A stretch of DNA of 64,000 nt. Source: Clostridium sp. CF012. GTDB taxonomy: Bacteria; Bacillota; Clostridia; Clostridiales; Clostridiaceae. A model generated the notes under the pieces. That model was not told where the DNA came from, did not search any database, and saw only the letters and a program-made list of their open reading frames with translations. Below are positions 26,073 to 35,188 of this stretch, one piece after another. The translations under genes were made by a program, and so were the position numbers. Each line of letters starts with the position of its first letter. Positions within the stretch are counted from its first letter, which is position 1. Location of the stretch: contig NZ_JAHLEF010000011.1 in NCBI RefSeq assembly GCF_018861755.1, positions 62,001-126,000 on the forward strand, given 5' to 3'.

Positions 26073-27071
26073 ATGGAGGAATTAGTGAAAGAAAAACTAG
26101 ATAGACTAATAGATTTATTTCAACAAGTATCATCAGAATATAAATGGGAAGAATCTTTAACCAATCATTTTACAGCATTGACTCATACATTAAATAACAG
26201 AAATTTTGATAAAGAGAAGATTGAAGATGTGAGGGCGCATATTAAAAAAACAACTGGGGTGTTTTCTAATTATAGAGGTACTTCTAAGATAATTTTATCA
26301 GCATTACTTGCATGTCAATATGATAATCCAAAATATGAATTTGATAAAATGCTAAATTATGATAAAAAAATGAGAGAGGAAGGATTTAAGAATAATATGT
26401 ATTTACCCATAGCTAATTATGCTCTTTTAGCTACTTGTAGTGAAGAAATGGTAGAAACAAGAATAAATAAAGCCAAAGAGATATATAGTGAAATGAAAAA
26501 CAATCATCCATGGTTAACTGGTGGAGACGATTACCCGCTTTCTATACTTTTAGCCAATTCAGATGCCTCAGTTAGTAGTATCATAGAGAATATAGAAGAG
26601 TGCTATAAATTATTGAATGAAAATGGGTTTGGAAAAAATAATGGGCTTCAATTTTTATCTCATATACTTAGTTTCCAAAAAGAGGAGAATAAAGTTAAGG
26701 TTTTAAGATGTAAAGAAATATTTGATAAGTTAAAAGAAAATAAAATGAAGGTTTATTCTACTGGGTATGCAGTAATAGGATTCTTAGCTATACTTGGCGA
26801 AAGAGGGTATGAGGCAGTAGATCAAGTTATTGACGTTGTAAAAGTTCTTAAGTCTACTAAAAAGTATAAATGGTTAACCAAAGAAACACATTTATATACT
26901 GCTGCTGCTTTGGTTAGTGATGTATATATTCAGAATATAAAAGGCCAAAAGGATCTTATTCAAACAGCTATTGGAATTTCTATTGAAGCACTAATCGCAG
27001 CACAAACTGTAGCTCTCATAGCAGCGGCTAGTAGCACTGCAGCTATTGCAGGAGCATCCACTTCATCTTGA
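26073..27071 (+). CDS. DUF4003 family protein
   Basis: 332 residues, 20 nt after the acetyltransferase gene, with GGAGGG upstream. The protein is mostly alpha-helical, and the string NHPWLTGGDDYPLSILLA near residue 145 is, to my memory, characteristic of DUF4003. The C-terminal 40 residues are rich in Ala and Ile (EALIAAQTVALIAAASSTAA), resembling one hydrophobic helix. No enzymatic motif and no known function. Probably cotranscribed with the acetyltransferase. Confidence 0.8.
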   Translation: MEELVKEKLDRLIDLFQQVSSEYKWEESLTNHFTALTHTLNNRNFDKEKIEDVRAHIKKTTGVFSNYRGTSKIILSALLACQYDNPKYEFDKMLNYDKKMREEGFKNNMYLPIANYALLATCSEEMVETRINKAKEIYSEMKNNHPWLTGGDDYPLSILLANSDASVSSIIENIEECYKLLNENGFGKNNGLQFLSHILSFQKEENKVKVLRCKEIFDKLKENKMKVYSTGYAVIGFLAILGERGYEAVDQVIDVVKVLKSTKKYKWLTKETHLYTAAALVSDVYIQNIKGQKDLIQTAIGISIEALIAAQTVALIAAASSTAAIAGASTSS

Positions 27072-27085
27072 TAATCAACAATTAG

Positions 27086-27170
27086 AAAAGTATATATTAT
27101 TACAAGTGCATTTATCGATCCTAAGTAATTATAAACAAATGCAATTTACATAATATATACTTTTTTTTTT
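27086..27170. terminator. bidirectional terminator with nested stem
   Basis: Outer arms AAAAGTATATATTAT (27086) and ATAATATATACTTTT with a long T-run; inner arms TGCATTT and AAATGCA. It lies between the convergent DUF4003 and pdaA genes. Confidence 0.75.
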
Positions 27171-27175
27171 GTTTA

Positions 27176-28090
27176 TTAATGTTTAGTAGGTAATTCATCT
27201 AGTGTTTTTAGCTCATATCCTTGGCTTTTCCACTGCGTAATTACATCATCTAATATTTCAGCATTGGTTTTTGATACTGCATGTAGTAACATAATTCCAC
27301 CATTGTGGGTTCGTTGCATAATACGTTTTTTGGCACTTTCATGTGACGGTTGTTTATTAGTAAGCCAATCCATATAAGCGAAACTCCAAAATATAGTTTT
27401 ATAACCATAGTCTTGAGTATATTTCAAGGATAGCTCACTATATTTCCCCATTGGAGGTCTAAAATATTTGGACATTTTTTTCCCCGTTATATTTTCATAT
27501 TCCACTTCTACATCAGATAATTCTCTATTGAATTTTTCCACGTCTACTATTGATGCCATTGAAGGATGATGAGAACTATGGTTGCATACTAAGTGTCCTT
27601 CATCAACCATCCTTTTAATTAATTCTGGGTTAGAAGTAATATAGGGTTTTACAACGAAAAAAGCCGCTTTCACATTATGTTTTTTTAAAACATCTAAAAT
27701 TGGAGCAGTATATCCTGCTTCATATCCTTCATCAAAAGTTAAATATAGTATCTTATTTGACGTATCTCCTAGATAAAAAGACTCATAGTCTGATATGATT
27801 TTAGTGGTTTCTTTAGGCCCCTCGGGTGGAGTATTGTCATTACGAGGCTGGAAATACCAATTATATTCTTTAGTACTTAAACCATTGAAAGGTTCATTAT
27901 TACTAAAGACGTTTTTGAAAAAATTTATTAAAGTAGGTGTTTTTGAATTATCTTTGTTATGATATTGAATATATTGATTTTTAGAATCTATAATTGAACT
28001 ACATCTTAATTCTTTGCTGTAAACAGTAGTTGATAAACAGCTAACTGTAAGCATTGAAGAAAGAATAATACTCAATAGTTTTGATTTCAC
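27176..28090 (-). CDS. pdaA: delta-lactam-biosynthetic de-N-acetylase, PdaA-like
   Basis: About 304 residues from the GTG at 28090, which is 5-6 nt after AGGGGTGA; the in-frame GTG at 28099 lies inside that site. A signal peptide (LLSIILSSMLTVSCLSTTVYS) directs export. The NodB deacetylase domain (about 110-300) has motif 1 LTFDEGYEAGYT, motif 2 CNHSSHHPSM, and YFRPPMGKYSE; TFDEGYE rather than TFDDG is the PdaA form. PdaA removes the acetyl group from muramic acid in spore cortex, allowing muramic-delta-lactam formation, which is needed for germination. This agrees with the spore protein gene at 49259. Confidence 0.87.
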   Translation of the reverse strand: MKSKLLSIILSSMLTVSCLSTTVYSKELRCSSIIDSKNQYIQYHNKDNSKTPTLINFFKNVFSNNEPFNGLSTKEYNWYFQPRNDNTPPEGPKETTKIISDYESFYLGDTSNKILYLTFDEGYEAGYTAPILDVLKKHNVKAAFFVVKPYITSNPELIKRMVDEGHLVCNHSSHHPSMASIVDVEKFNRELSDVEVEYENITGKKMSKYFRPPMGKYSELSLKYTQDYGYKTIFWSFAYMDWLTNKQPSHESAKKRIMQRTHNGGIMLLHAVSKTNAEILDDVITQWKSQGYELKTLDELPTKH

Positions 28091-28299
28091 ACTAATCACC
28101 CCTAATTAATCCTATTTACAAAAGTTTTTAAATTGTTCTTCAACTTAGTATGCTCACTAGGTGTGTGTAGATATTCAAAAATTATATCAGGTATTATAGG
28201 GAGTTTTTAAAAATATTTCCAATAAAACATTTACAATACATTTTAAATAGTAAAATTTAAGGTATAATATAGTATGTCTACAACAGTGGAGGTGACGAG

Positions 28300-29802
28300 A
28301 TGGAATTAACTTTAGAGCAAAAGAGAATGATTCATAGCAAACCATCAAGATATAGTACAATTAGAGGGATCCAAGGTTCAGGTAAAACAACTGCGTCCAT
28401 TTATAGAAGTCTTTATCTAAAAAACAACTATTGTTTATATGAAGAGGATAAAATATTAATGTTAACGTCTAAGGATGAAGACATAAATTATATTGAAGAC
28501 ATATATAGAAGGGTAGAAAAAGAAACTAGGTTAGATTATTTAACTCTATTTTCTAATAGTGAGAAAAAATTTAGGGTGGTTACATTAGAGAGTATTTTAC
28601 ATGAATATTTTTTAGAATATAAAAGCAAATATAAATTAAAAAATGAACAAATAATAAGTAATGATAAGAAAAATAACATTATGAAAAAATGTATATTGGA
28701 GATTAAAGGTATTTATCCAACTCTAAGGATATTACATACTAATTATGTTGAATTTTTCATTGGAGAAGTAAAGTGGATGAAAAGTTGCAATTATTTAACA
28801 AGTGATTCCTATTTACAATCCAATAGAACAGGAAAAAAATGTGAAAAAGGAAAAGGTCCACAAACAATTCTTAAAAATTCCACTGCTAGAAAAGCAATAT
28901 TTCAGCTTATGATTACCTATAATGAAAAGCTTAGATTAGAGGATTTAGTGGATGATGAAGATATTAATATATACGCGTTGCAAATGGCACAAACCATTAC
29001 AAAAGACAAGTATTGTCATATTATAGTTGACAAAAGTAACAACTTGACTAAGGTACAAGTAGATTTTATTAATGCATTATTTAAAAAGAAATCATATTCT
29101 AACATGATGTTCCTTGTTGATATAGATGCGCCTCACAATACTAATTCTTGGATAGTAAAGGGAAAAAGAATTAATGCTAAACCTCTAGGAGAAAAAACGA
29201 TAACTCATTTATTTAAAAATAAATATAAAACGCAACAAATTCTTCAAAGAAAACATGTGGAAATAAAGAGCACAAATTTAGACATTCAATCACTGGAAAA
29301 TTTTCAATTTTGTGATTTAAGGCATAGTAGATCCTATGAATTTATGAGGGACTATAGTAGAATATCAGATATTCTAGTAAATGATGAAAAAGGTGATTAC
29401 GAGTATATAAATGAGGAATTATTGGAACTAACTGTATATAGTGATATAGCAGCAGGAGAGCCAATACTTATCAATTCTGAAATGGAAGGAAAGTTTTACC
29501 TTCCAAGGTACTGGTTAAAGGGAGTGAAAAATGCCTTCATTTTAAAAGTTAAAGGAGACAGTATGATTGGTGCTAATATTAACAATGGAGATTATGTAAT
29601 AATAAGGCAGGAACATGCTGCAAATAATAAGGATATTGTAGCAGTTGATATAGGTGGGAATGCTACTTTAAAGAGGCTTTCTATAGAAAAAGATAGAATA
29701 TTACTTATGCCAGAAAATGAAAAATACAAGCCTATTGTAATAGATAGCGAAGATACATACATTATAGGTACAGCTATAGGAATTATTAAGCATAAAAATT
29801 AA
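28300..29802 (+). CDS. helicase-like domain fused to a LexA/S24 autopeptidase domain
   Basis: 500 residues, ATG after GTGGAGGTGACGAG. Residues 1-370 resemble the first part of a UvrD/Rep helicase: Walker A GIQGSGKTT (23-31) is intact, but the motif II position reads VDKSNN (243-248) where UvrD-like proteins have VDEAQD, and the later helicase motifs are missing or altered. Residues about 375-500 are a LexA-type S24 peptidase: cleavage site AAGEP (384-388), catalytic Ser421 in GDSM and Lys458 in TLKR. The Ser-Lys spacing of 37 equals that of E. coli LexA. There is no helix-turn-helix. The protein may therefore be cut at Ala385-Gly386 when RecA is activated, splitting the two parts. No LexA box is obvious upstream. 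Confidence 0.8.
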   Translation: MELTLEQKRMIHSKPSRYSTIRGIQGSGKTTASIYRSLYLKNNYCLYEEDKILMLTSKDEDINYIEDIYRRVEKETRLDYLTLFSNSEKKFRVVTLESILHEYFLEYKSKYKLKNEQIISNDKKNNIMKKCILEIKGIYPTLRILHTNYVEFFIGEVKWMKSCNYLTSDSYLQSNRTGKKCEKGKGPQTILKNSTARKAIFQLMITYNEKLRLEDLVDDEDINIYALQMAQTITKDKYCHIIVDKSNNLTKVQVDFINALFKKKSYSNMMFLVDIDAPHNTNSWIVKGKRINAKPLGEKTITHLFKNKYKTQQILQRKHVEIKSTNLDIQSLENFQFCDLRHSRSYEFMRDYSRISDILVNDEKGDYEYINEELLELTVYSDIAAGEPILINSEMEGKFYLPRYWLKGVKNAFILKVKGDSMIGANINNGDYVIIRQEHAANNKDIVAVDIGGNATLKRLSIEKDRILLMPENEKYKPIVIDSEDTYIIGTAIGIIKHKN

Positions 29803-29827
29803 TTTTTCTGGAAGGAGTTAAGTAGAA

Positions 29828-30370
29828 ATGAAAATATTTTTTATTTCAGACATACATGGTTCACTTTTCTTTTTAAAAAAGGCGTTAGAACTTTATAAAG
29901 AAGAAGGAGCTAGCTATATAATAATGCTAGGAGACGCATTATATCATGGACCAAGAAACCCATTGCCAGAGGAGTACAAACCTCAGGAAGTAGCAAACCT
30001 CTTAAATGAATATAAAGACAAGATAATAGCCGTTAGAGGAAACTGTGATAGTGAAGTGGATCAAATGCTCATAGAATATCCTATGATGGCTGATTATTCT
30101 ATAATATTGTACAATAACAGAAGATTATTTTTGACACATGGGCACATATATAATGAGGATAATCTGCCGAATTTAAATGAAAATGATGTTTTGGTACATG
30201 GTCACACGCATCTGCCTGTAGCTAAAAAACATAATAAAATATATGTATTAAATCCAGGATCCCTATCATTACCTAAGGAAAACAGCCCTAATTCTTATGC
30301 AATACTTCAAGATGATTTATTCCAAATAAAGGATTTAGAGGGAAATGTTATAAAAGAAATAAATTTTTAA
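29828..30370 (+). CDS. yfcE: YfcE family phosphodiesterase
   Basis: 180 residues, 25 nt after the LexA-peptidase fusion gene, with GGAAGGAG upstream. All metal-binding blocks of a calcineurin-like phosphoesterase are present: FISDIHGS (residues 4-11), LGDALYH, RGNCDSE, LTHGH and VHGHTHLP. YfcE and related enzymes hydrolyse phosphodiesters with Mn2+ in vitro; the natural substrate is not established. Confidence 0.88.
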   Translation: MKIFFISDIHGSLFFLKKALELYKEEGASYIIMLGDALYHGPRNPLPEEYKPQEVANLLNEYKDKIIAVRGNCDSEVDQMLIEYPMMADYSIILYNNRRLFLTHGHIYNEDNLPNLNENDVLVHGHTHLPVAKKHNKIYVLNPGSLSLPKENSPNSYAILQDDLFQIKDLEGNVIKEINF

Positions 30371-30392
30371 AAAATAACGTCTCAGGGAGACC
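30370..30392 (-). terminator. weak terminator for the MFS gene
   Basis: On the reverse strand GTCTC-CCT-GAGAC is followed by GTTATTTTTT. The stem is only 5 bp with a 3-nt loop, so this is a tentative call. Confidence 0.35.
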
Positions 30393-30429
30393 TGGGGCAT
30401 TAATACTTTTGAACCAGAAAAGGTGAAAG

Positions 30430-31668
30430 CTATACTTCTTTCCTCTTTTCATTTAAATATAATAAGTACATACAAGCGGAAGCTAAGATCCCAAAGAAAA
30501 ATACAAGGAGCCATGCGGAGTTTACTTGTCTATTTCTAATAAAGAAACCCATCATAAAGGGTCCAATGGCAAAACCTGTGCCAGTAATTAAGGGTATAAC
30601 TGCATTAAATCTACCTCTATGGGACATAGGTGTATGATTTGCAATATATACTCCAGAATTAGTGGCAGATAGTATTTCACCAATTGTCCATATAATTGTA
30701 GAAATAACAAAGAGCGTAAATGTTTTTGCGAAAAATAACATTCCAAAGCCTATAGAGAAAAATAAACCAGCTAAGGTAACATTAAATATAGGTCTAAATT
30801 TTTTTGTTACAGTTGCTATAATTGTGGTCATAGTTACTACTACTAGTCCATTAATAGCCATTATAGAGCCATAAAGCTTTGGACCATCGATACTGAAAAG
30901 TTTCCTCATTTGCATTGGTGTAATGAAACCAAATTGAGAATACATAAATGAATAAATCATTGAAACTGTGGCAAAGGCTATAAGATAAGGCCTTCTTAAG
31001 AGCACACTTAGTAAGCTTCCTTCTTGAGCTTTTTCATTTTCATTATATAAGGCAGTATTGACTGTATTTCTAGACTTTGATTTAGTGGGAAGTGTCTCCT
31101 CTACAAATACAGAAACTAGTATTAGGGATAATATGGTTGTAGCAGCATCACCTATAAATAGAATTTTTAAATGATTATTGTATAAAAAGCCTGCGATTAG
31201 TGGTCCGAGAGAAAAGCCTATATTAATTCCTAAATATAAAAGAGAGTATGCAGCTTTTCTATTTTGTGTATTTGTTAAATCTGCCATCATAGCACTATTT
31301 GCTGGTTGAGCAGCTCCACCAAAAAAGGATGATAGAATTAGCAGATATGGTATTGTTAAAGATTTACCGAGAAAGGCACAAGGAATAAGGCAGAGGGCTG
31401 CCAAACCTTGAAAAATAATAATAATTTTTTTTCTGCCAATATGATCTGATAACTTTCCGCCGATTAATGAACCGGGGATAGAAGAAAAAGCCGCCATCAT
31501 TAAAAATAAACCTACAGTTTCAGTTCCGAGACCTAAGTTGATGGTAAGAAATAGTGTTAGAAAAGGATGAACAAAACTACCCATACTGTTAATAATTCTA
31601 GCAAAAAATACAACATAAATACTTCTAGGAAGACCGGAATAAGTTTTTAAAATATTTGAATTTCTCAT
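30430..31668 (-). CDS. MFS transporter, probable drug or sugar efflux
   Basis: 412 residues, about 12 transmembrane helices. The loop 2-3 motif GGKLSDHIGRKK near residue 70 marks the major facilitator superfamily; SLGPLIAGFL in helix 5 resembles motif C of proton-driven antiporters, so export is more likely than uptake. ATG preceded by CAAGGGGGA on the reverse strand. Convergent with yfcE. Substrate unknown. Confidence 0.85.
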   Translation of the reverse strand: MRNSNILKTYSGLPRSIYVVFFARIINSMGSFVHPFLTLFLTINLGLGTETVGLFLMMAAFSSIPGSLIGGKLSDHIGRKKIIIIFQGLAALCLIPCAFLGKSLTIPYLLILSSFFGGAAQPANSAMMADLTNTQNRKAAYSLLYLGINIGFSLGPLIAGFLYNNHLKILFIGDAATTILSLILVSVFVEETLPTKSKSRNTVNTALYNENEKAQEGSLLSVLLRRPYLIAFATVSMIYSFMYSQFGFITPMQMRKLFSIDGPKLYGSIMAINGLVVVTMTTIIATVTKKFRPIFNVTLAGLFFSIGFGMLFFAKTFTLFVISTIIWTIGEILSATNSGVYIANHTPMSHRGRFNAVIPLITGTGFAIGPFMMGFFIRNRQVNSAWLLVFFFGILASACMYLLYLNEKRKEV

Positions 31669-31781
31669 TAGTTCCCCCTTGCTTTTTCAATTTTATAAGT
31701 TATAGTATTTTTTGAAATACAATCACATACATTTTACTAAAATTTTATAAAAATTTCCAGTAATAATAACAAATTTTTATA

Positions 31782-31812
31782 AAAATAAAAGGATAACCCT
31801 TAGGCTATCCAT
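31782..31812 (-). terminator. terminator of the NlpC-like membrane protein gene
   Basis: On the reverse strand GGATAGCC, loop, GGTTATCC (one G-T pair), then TTTTATTTTT. Confidence 0.7.
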
Positions 31813-31852
31813 AGTTTCTTTAATATAGAAATTAATACTTTTCATTTTTAAT

Positions 31853-32632
31853 TTATTTTCTAAGAAAAAAGCTGAATTTATCTTTTTCGTCAACTGAAAT
31901 AGATATATTTCGTTTATGGAGTATATTACCATATTCTTGAATTTGACCATCACCTATATTGGCATAATCAGTCTTGCCCTCTTCTACCCAACCCATAAAC
32001 ACGTAAGCGTGGGAAGGGACACCAGGCTTTTTAGCCACATCTGTGGTGAAACATATATCTCCTTTTTCTAATTTAGTAAAGTCAGTATTTTTTTTGAAGC
32101 CCAATGAAGTTAAATCCGCCATCAACTGTTTAACAGTGGATGTTTCTTTCGGGATAGCAATTTCATTTGATCTTAAAATTTCTGATAAGAGATATACAGT
32201 TACTCCTGTTTTGCTCCCTTTGTTTAATAGGATTGCTTTTTCTAGGGTAGATGTTCTATTTGCTTCTACACCTAAATAGTCAAAAATTTTCTCTTGGGAT
32301 GTAATAGGTTTAACGGTGCCAACAGTACTTTTTGTAACGTTTTTTTTGGCAACTATGTCTGTTTTAGGCTTCATGAAAGAGGTGTTCATTAATATAGAAA
32401 ACACAATTATAGCGGCTATAACTATAAAAAGTCCTAAAACAATTAAATTGTTCTTTAATTCATTTTTGTCTGCGAGTTCATGCATTTCTTTTATGTACTT
32501 TTGACTTTCACCATGAGCTTTTAACTGAGTGGATTCACTAGATTTAGTTTTATGCGTTTCTAAATTGTCGGTTGAATATAAATTATTTATACTCTCACTA
32601 GTGTCTTTTTCCGGTCGTTTATCATTATCCAT
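31853..32632 (-). CDS. membrane-anchored protein with NlpC/P60-like C-terminal fold, apparently without catalytic Cys
   Basis: 259 residues. A polar N-terminal region of about 60 residues is followed by one transmembrane helix (NLIVLGLFIVIAAIIVFSIL, about 62-81) and an external domain. The C-terminal part contains KGDICFTTDVAKKPGVPSHA and YVFMGWVEEG, the pattern around the His of NlpC/P60-type cell wall hydrolases. At the place where these enzymes carry DCSGF or a similar Cys motif, this protein has SKTGVTVYLLSEIL, with no Cys. The fold assignment is by pattern and moderately secure; lack of Cys suggests a binding rather than hydrolytic role. Confidence 0.6.
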   Translation of the reverse strand: MDNDKRPEKDTSESINNLYSTDNLETHKTKSSESTQLKAHGESQKYIKEMHELADKNELKNNLIVLGLFIVIAAIIVFSILMNTSFMKPKTDIVAKKNVTKSTVGTVKPITSQEKIFDYLGVEANRTSTLEKAILLNKGSKTGVTVYLLSEILRSNEIAIPKETSTVKQLMADLTSLGFKKNTDFTKLEKGDICFTTDVAKKPGVPSHAYVFMGWVEEGKTDYANIGDGQIQEYGNILHKRNISISVDEKDKFSFFLRK

Positions 32633-32993
32633 AATTTCCTGCTTTCAAATATAGGTAGATATATTATGATTTAACCTATATTGTTGCAGCACCTCCCTTT
32701 GATTATATATTGGTTATATTAAAGCTTAAATTTTAATAGTTATTTAAGAAGAAACAGTTCATAATTATTTGCATCTCCTGCTTTTTTCCTCTTTTATTAT
32801 AACATATGACAAGGTATTTTAGTGCTGTTTGTAAGAGTTTAAAATAATTTAATATTTTGTGAAATATATTACAGTTATTGTGGTTATAAATTTATTATAA
32901 TTGTTGATTTATCTTATTAATATCTTCTAGGGTATTGTTTAGCACAAGACTGTAGTATAATATATTTAACAATGAATAAGTGGGGGATGAACA
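32633..32993. other. divergent intergenic region
   Basis: 361 bases between the NlpC-like gene (reverse) and the DegV gene (forward). TTGTTT at 32935-32940 and TATAAT at 32956-32961, with a short 15-nt spacer, may be the DegV promoter. GCACCTCCCTTT near 32690-32700 looks like a reverse-strand ribosome binding site without a supported gene. Nothing else seen. Confidence 0.4.
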
Positions 32994-33851
32994 ATGACTG
33001 TAAAAATAGTAACTGATAGTACATCGTATATAAGTCAGGAGTTAACAATAAAATATGATATTTCTGTAGCTTCATTAAGTGTTATTTTTGAAAATGAGGA
33101 ATTTAAAGAAATCCATATTAAAAATGAAACTTTTTACGAAAAACTTGATAAAAGCACAAGTATTCCCACTTCATCACAACCATCATTAGATGAAATGTAC
33201 AACATCCTAGAAAAGCTCGTAAAAGATAATATTGAAGTTGTTGGAGTTTTCCTATCGTCAGAGATGAGTGGAACATATTCAAATGCATGCCTTGCAAAAA
33301 ATATGATTCTAGAAAATTATCCAAATGCATTAATAGAGATTATAGATTCTAGATCTAATTGTATGCAACTTGGATTTGCAGCATTAATAGGGGCTATTGC
33401 AGCACAAGAGGGAAAATCAATAGATGAAGTGGTTTGTATAGTAAAAGACAATATAAAAAGAAGCAGATTTCTGTTTATACCTGATACTTTAGAGTATCTA
33501 AAAAAAGGTGGTAGAATAGGTGGTGCAAGTGCACTGCTGGGTACTATCTTTCAAATTAAACCTATTCTCACTGTAGTTGATGGGAAAACAGAATTGTTTA
33601 ATAAGGTGCGGACTAAAAAACGTGCAATACAAACTATGATTGATAAGTTTAATGAAGATATAAGTTCACATGGTCTTGGCGAAGTAATGATCCATCACAT
33701 AAATGATGTGGAGGGTGCACAGGCTTTTGCAAAAACAGTTGAAGAATGTATAGGTAAGAAAATAGACATAGCTCCAATTGGGCCTGTAATAGGAACTCAT
33801 GTTGGACCTGGTGCGTTAGGTATTGTATATTATACAAAGACAGATTTATAA
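32994..33851 (+). CDS. DegV family fatty-acid-binding protein
   Basis: 285 residues, ATG after GGGGGATGA. Typical DegV layout: VTDSTSYISQE near the N-terminus, the fatty-acid pocket region TSQPS (around residue 60), GVFLSSEMSGTYSNA, DSRSNCMQLGF and the late GPVIGTHVGPGALGI. DegV/FakB proteins present fatty acids to the FakA kinase for phospholipid synthesis; FakA is not in this window, and Firmicutes carry several DegV paralogues, so the exact role is open. Confidence 0.92.
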   Translation: MTVKIVTDSTSYISQELTIKYDISVASLSVIFENEEFKEIHIKNETFYEKLDKSTSIPTSSQPSLDEMYNILEKLVKDNIEVVGVFLSSEMSGTYSNACLAKNMILENYPNALIEIIDSRSNCMQLGFAALIGAIAAQEGKSIDEVVCIVKDNIKRSRFLFIPDTLEYLKKGGRIGGASALLGTIFQIKPILTVVDGKTELFNKVRTKKRAIQTMIDKFNEDISSHGLGEVMIHHINDVEGAQAFAKTVEECIGKKIDIAPIGPVIGTHVGPGALGIVYYTKTDL

Positions 33852-33857
33852 TTCGTT

Positions 33858-33897
33858 AAGGAAAGCCGTACTGTGAATTCGCAGTACGGCTTTCCTT
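33858..33897. terminator. strong bidirectional terminator
   Basis: Perfect 16-bp arms AAGGAAAGCCGTACTG and CAGTACGGCTTTCCTT with an 8-nt loop, between convergent degV and exporter genes. Confidence 0.9.
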
Positions 33898-33907
33898 ATT
33901 AGATAGC

Positions 33908-34801
33908 TCAATACTTTTCTGAGTATATTTCTCTTAAAGTCGTTAATGTTTCAAGTAAATGTTGAACATGGAAGTTAAATACTATATTTATATCGTTATT
34001 TATGTAAGATTTACTAAGTATACTTTTATGGAGCAGTTCGTTTATGTTAAAGAGATTACTTTCATTAAAATAGCAATTACAAGTCGAATTGGTGAATATC
34101 ATAGAGTTTAGTATAACTAGGTGATTATAAGCAGTTTTTGAAGTATCTATAACACTATTAATTTTGTAAACATGTTGTTTTTCAGCGTTTTCACTCTGTA
34201 TTTCACTTAAATATGAGTCTAGTGATTTTTCCAATTTGGATATTTGAAGATTTAAATTAGAAAGATTAATATCCCCATTGAAATCAAATATATCTTTAGA
34301 ATATGTGAAAATATTAAGGATTAAAATTTTTCCGTCTTTATGTAAGTTATCTAAAAATTTAGGATGGAATATAAGATAGTTTACTAAAACTGATACAAAT
34401 ATACCTAGAAAAGTTTCTATAACTCTATTGAAACTATAAACTAGGGGGGTGCCTTCTTTAAGATTCGTCATTATTGCTAAAAAAACTACACAGGCAATGA
34501 TAATAGAATTTTTTCTATTAAGAAGGTTCAATGAATAAATTACAAATACTATCCCAATGCTACTAAGGAATACATTGTTAGGACTTATAAGTGCGAAGGT
34601 TAATCCCCAAATTGCTCCTATAATAGTACCAATCATCCTATTTTTACCTGTAGTAAAAGAATTGTGAACAGTACTTTGCATTGTTATTACCGCAGCAATA
34701 CATGCATAAAAGGGAAATGTACTATGAAAAGCCCTCAATATTATTATACATATAAAAACTGAAATTGCTGTTTTTATATTTCTCATTCCGATTCTTTGCA
34801 T
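33908..34801 (-). CDS. aromatic acid exporter family (DUF939/ArAE) membrane protein
   Basis: 297 residues, ATG 8 nt after CCAGGAGGC on the reverse strand. The first 150 residues hold about six transmembrane helices with the FUSC/ArAE pattern: FYACIAAVITMQSTVHNSF, then RMIGTIIGAIWGL; a cytoplasmic helical domain with a long coiled coil follows (about 165-297). Relatives are annotated as exporters of aromatic acids by similarity to E. coli AaeB. No membrane-fusion partner gene is nearby. Confidence 0.8.
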   Translation of the reverse strand: MQRIGMRNIKTAISVFICIIILRAFHSTFPFYACIAAVITMQSTVHNSFTTGKNRMIGTIIGAIWGLTFALISPNNVFLSSIGIVFVIYSLNLLNRKNSIIIACVVFLAIMTNLKEGTPLVYSFNRVIETFLGIFVSVLVNYLIFHPKFLDNLHKDGKILILNIFTYSKDIFDFNGDINLSNLNLQISKLEKSLDSYLSEIQSENAEKQHVYKINSVIDTSKTAYNHLVILNSMIFTNSTCNCYFNESNLFNINELLHKSILSKSYINNDINIVFNFHVQHLLETLTTLREIYSEKY

Positions 34802-34922
34802 TCTGTTGCCTCCTGGTTATTCTTTGGGGTAGATATGTTATTGTTAATTATAAATAATGTTAGTGTCAACTACTATGTTATCAAATATGAATAAATTTGC
34901 AACTAAAAATTATATTTATGCA

Positions 34923-34951
34923 TTGACAAATTACAAAATTTAAATTAAACT
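34923..34951 (+). promoter_or_regulatory. sigma-A promoter of the carAB leader
   Basis: TTGACA, 17-nt spacer, TAAACT. It would start transcription near 34958, about 40 nt before the PyrR-binding element and 309 nt before carA. Confidence 0.7.
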
Positions 34952-34995
34952 AAGAAGAAATTATAAACGATATAAAAAAAGAAGTACACTTTTAA

Positions 34996-35015
34996 GTTAG
35001 TCCTGTGAGGCTAGG
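34996..35015 (+). promoter_or_regulatory. PyrR-binding loop (anti-antiterminator) of a pyrimidine attenuator
   Basis: TAG-T-CC-TGTGA-GG-CTA forms the short bulged hairpin known for PyrR sites (consensus core CCNGNGAGG in the loop). GTTAGTCCT (34996-35004) can instead pair with AGGATAAC in the 5' arm of the terminator at 35161, giving a candidate antiterminator. UMP-bound PyrR would stabilise this loop and so favour termination before carA. Confidence 0.78.
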
Positions 35016-35026
35016 AAGGAGTATAG

Positions 35027-35188
35027 ATGATTATGCCATATTTTTTTTGCTTTGCCAATTTTGAATTTCATACTGTTAAATATAACACAGTTATTAGTAT
35101 TCGCAATAAAACTGTAAATATGTTTTCTATTCCGTTAATAAATATTATCAATATATTAATAAGGATAACAAAAAGATTATTTGAATAA
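35027..35188 (+). CDS. possible 53-residue leader peptide inside the attenuator
   Basis: An ATG 5 nt after GGAAGGAG opens a frame of 53 codons (MIMPYFFCFANFEFHTVKY and onward) that ends with TAA in the loop of the attenuator terminator. It fills exactly the space between the PyrR-binding element and the terminator. The Shine-Dalgarno sequence abuts the PyrR hairpin. The amino acid mix is hydrophobic and Ile/Asn-rich, as expected of untranslated AT-rich DNA too, so coding status is doubtful. If translated, the ribosome would run into the terminator stem. Confidence 0.3.
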   Translation: MIMPYFFCFANFEFHTVKYNTVISIRNKTVNMFSIPLINIINILIRITKRLFE

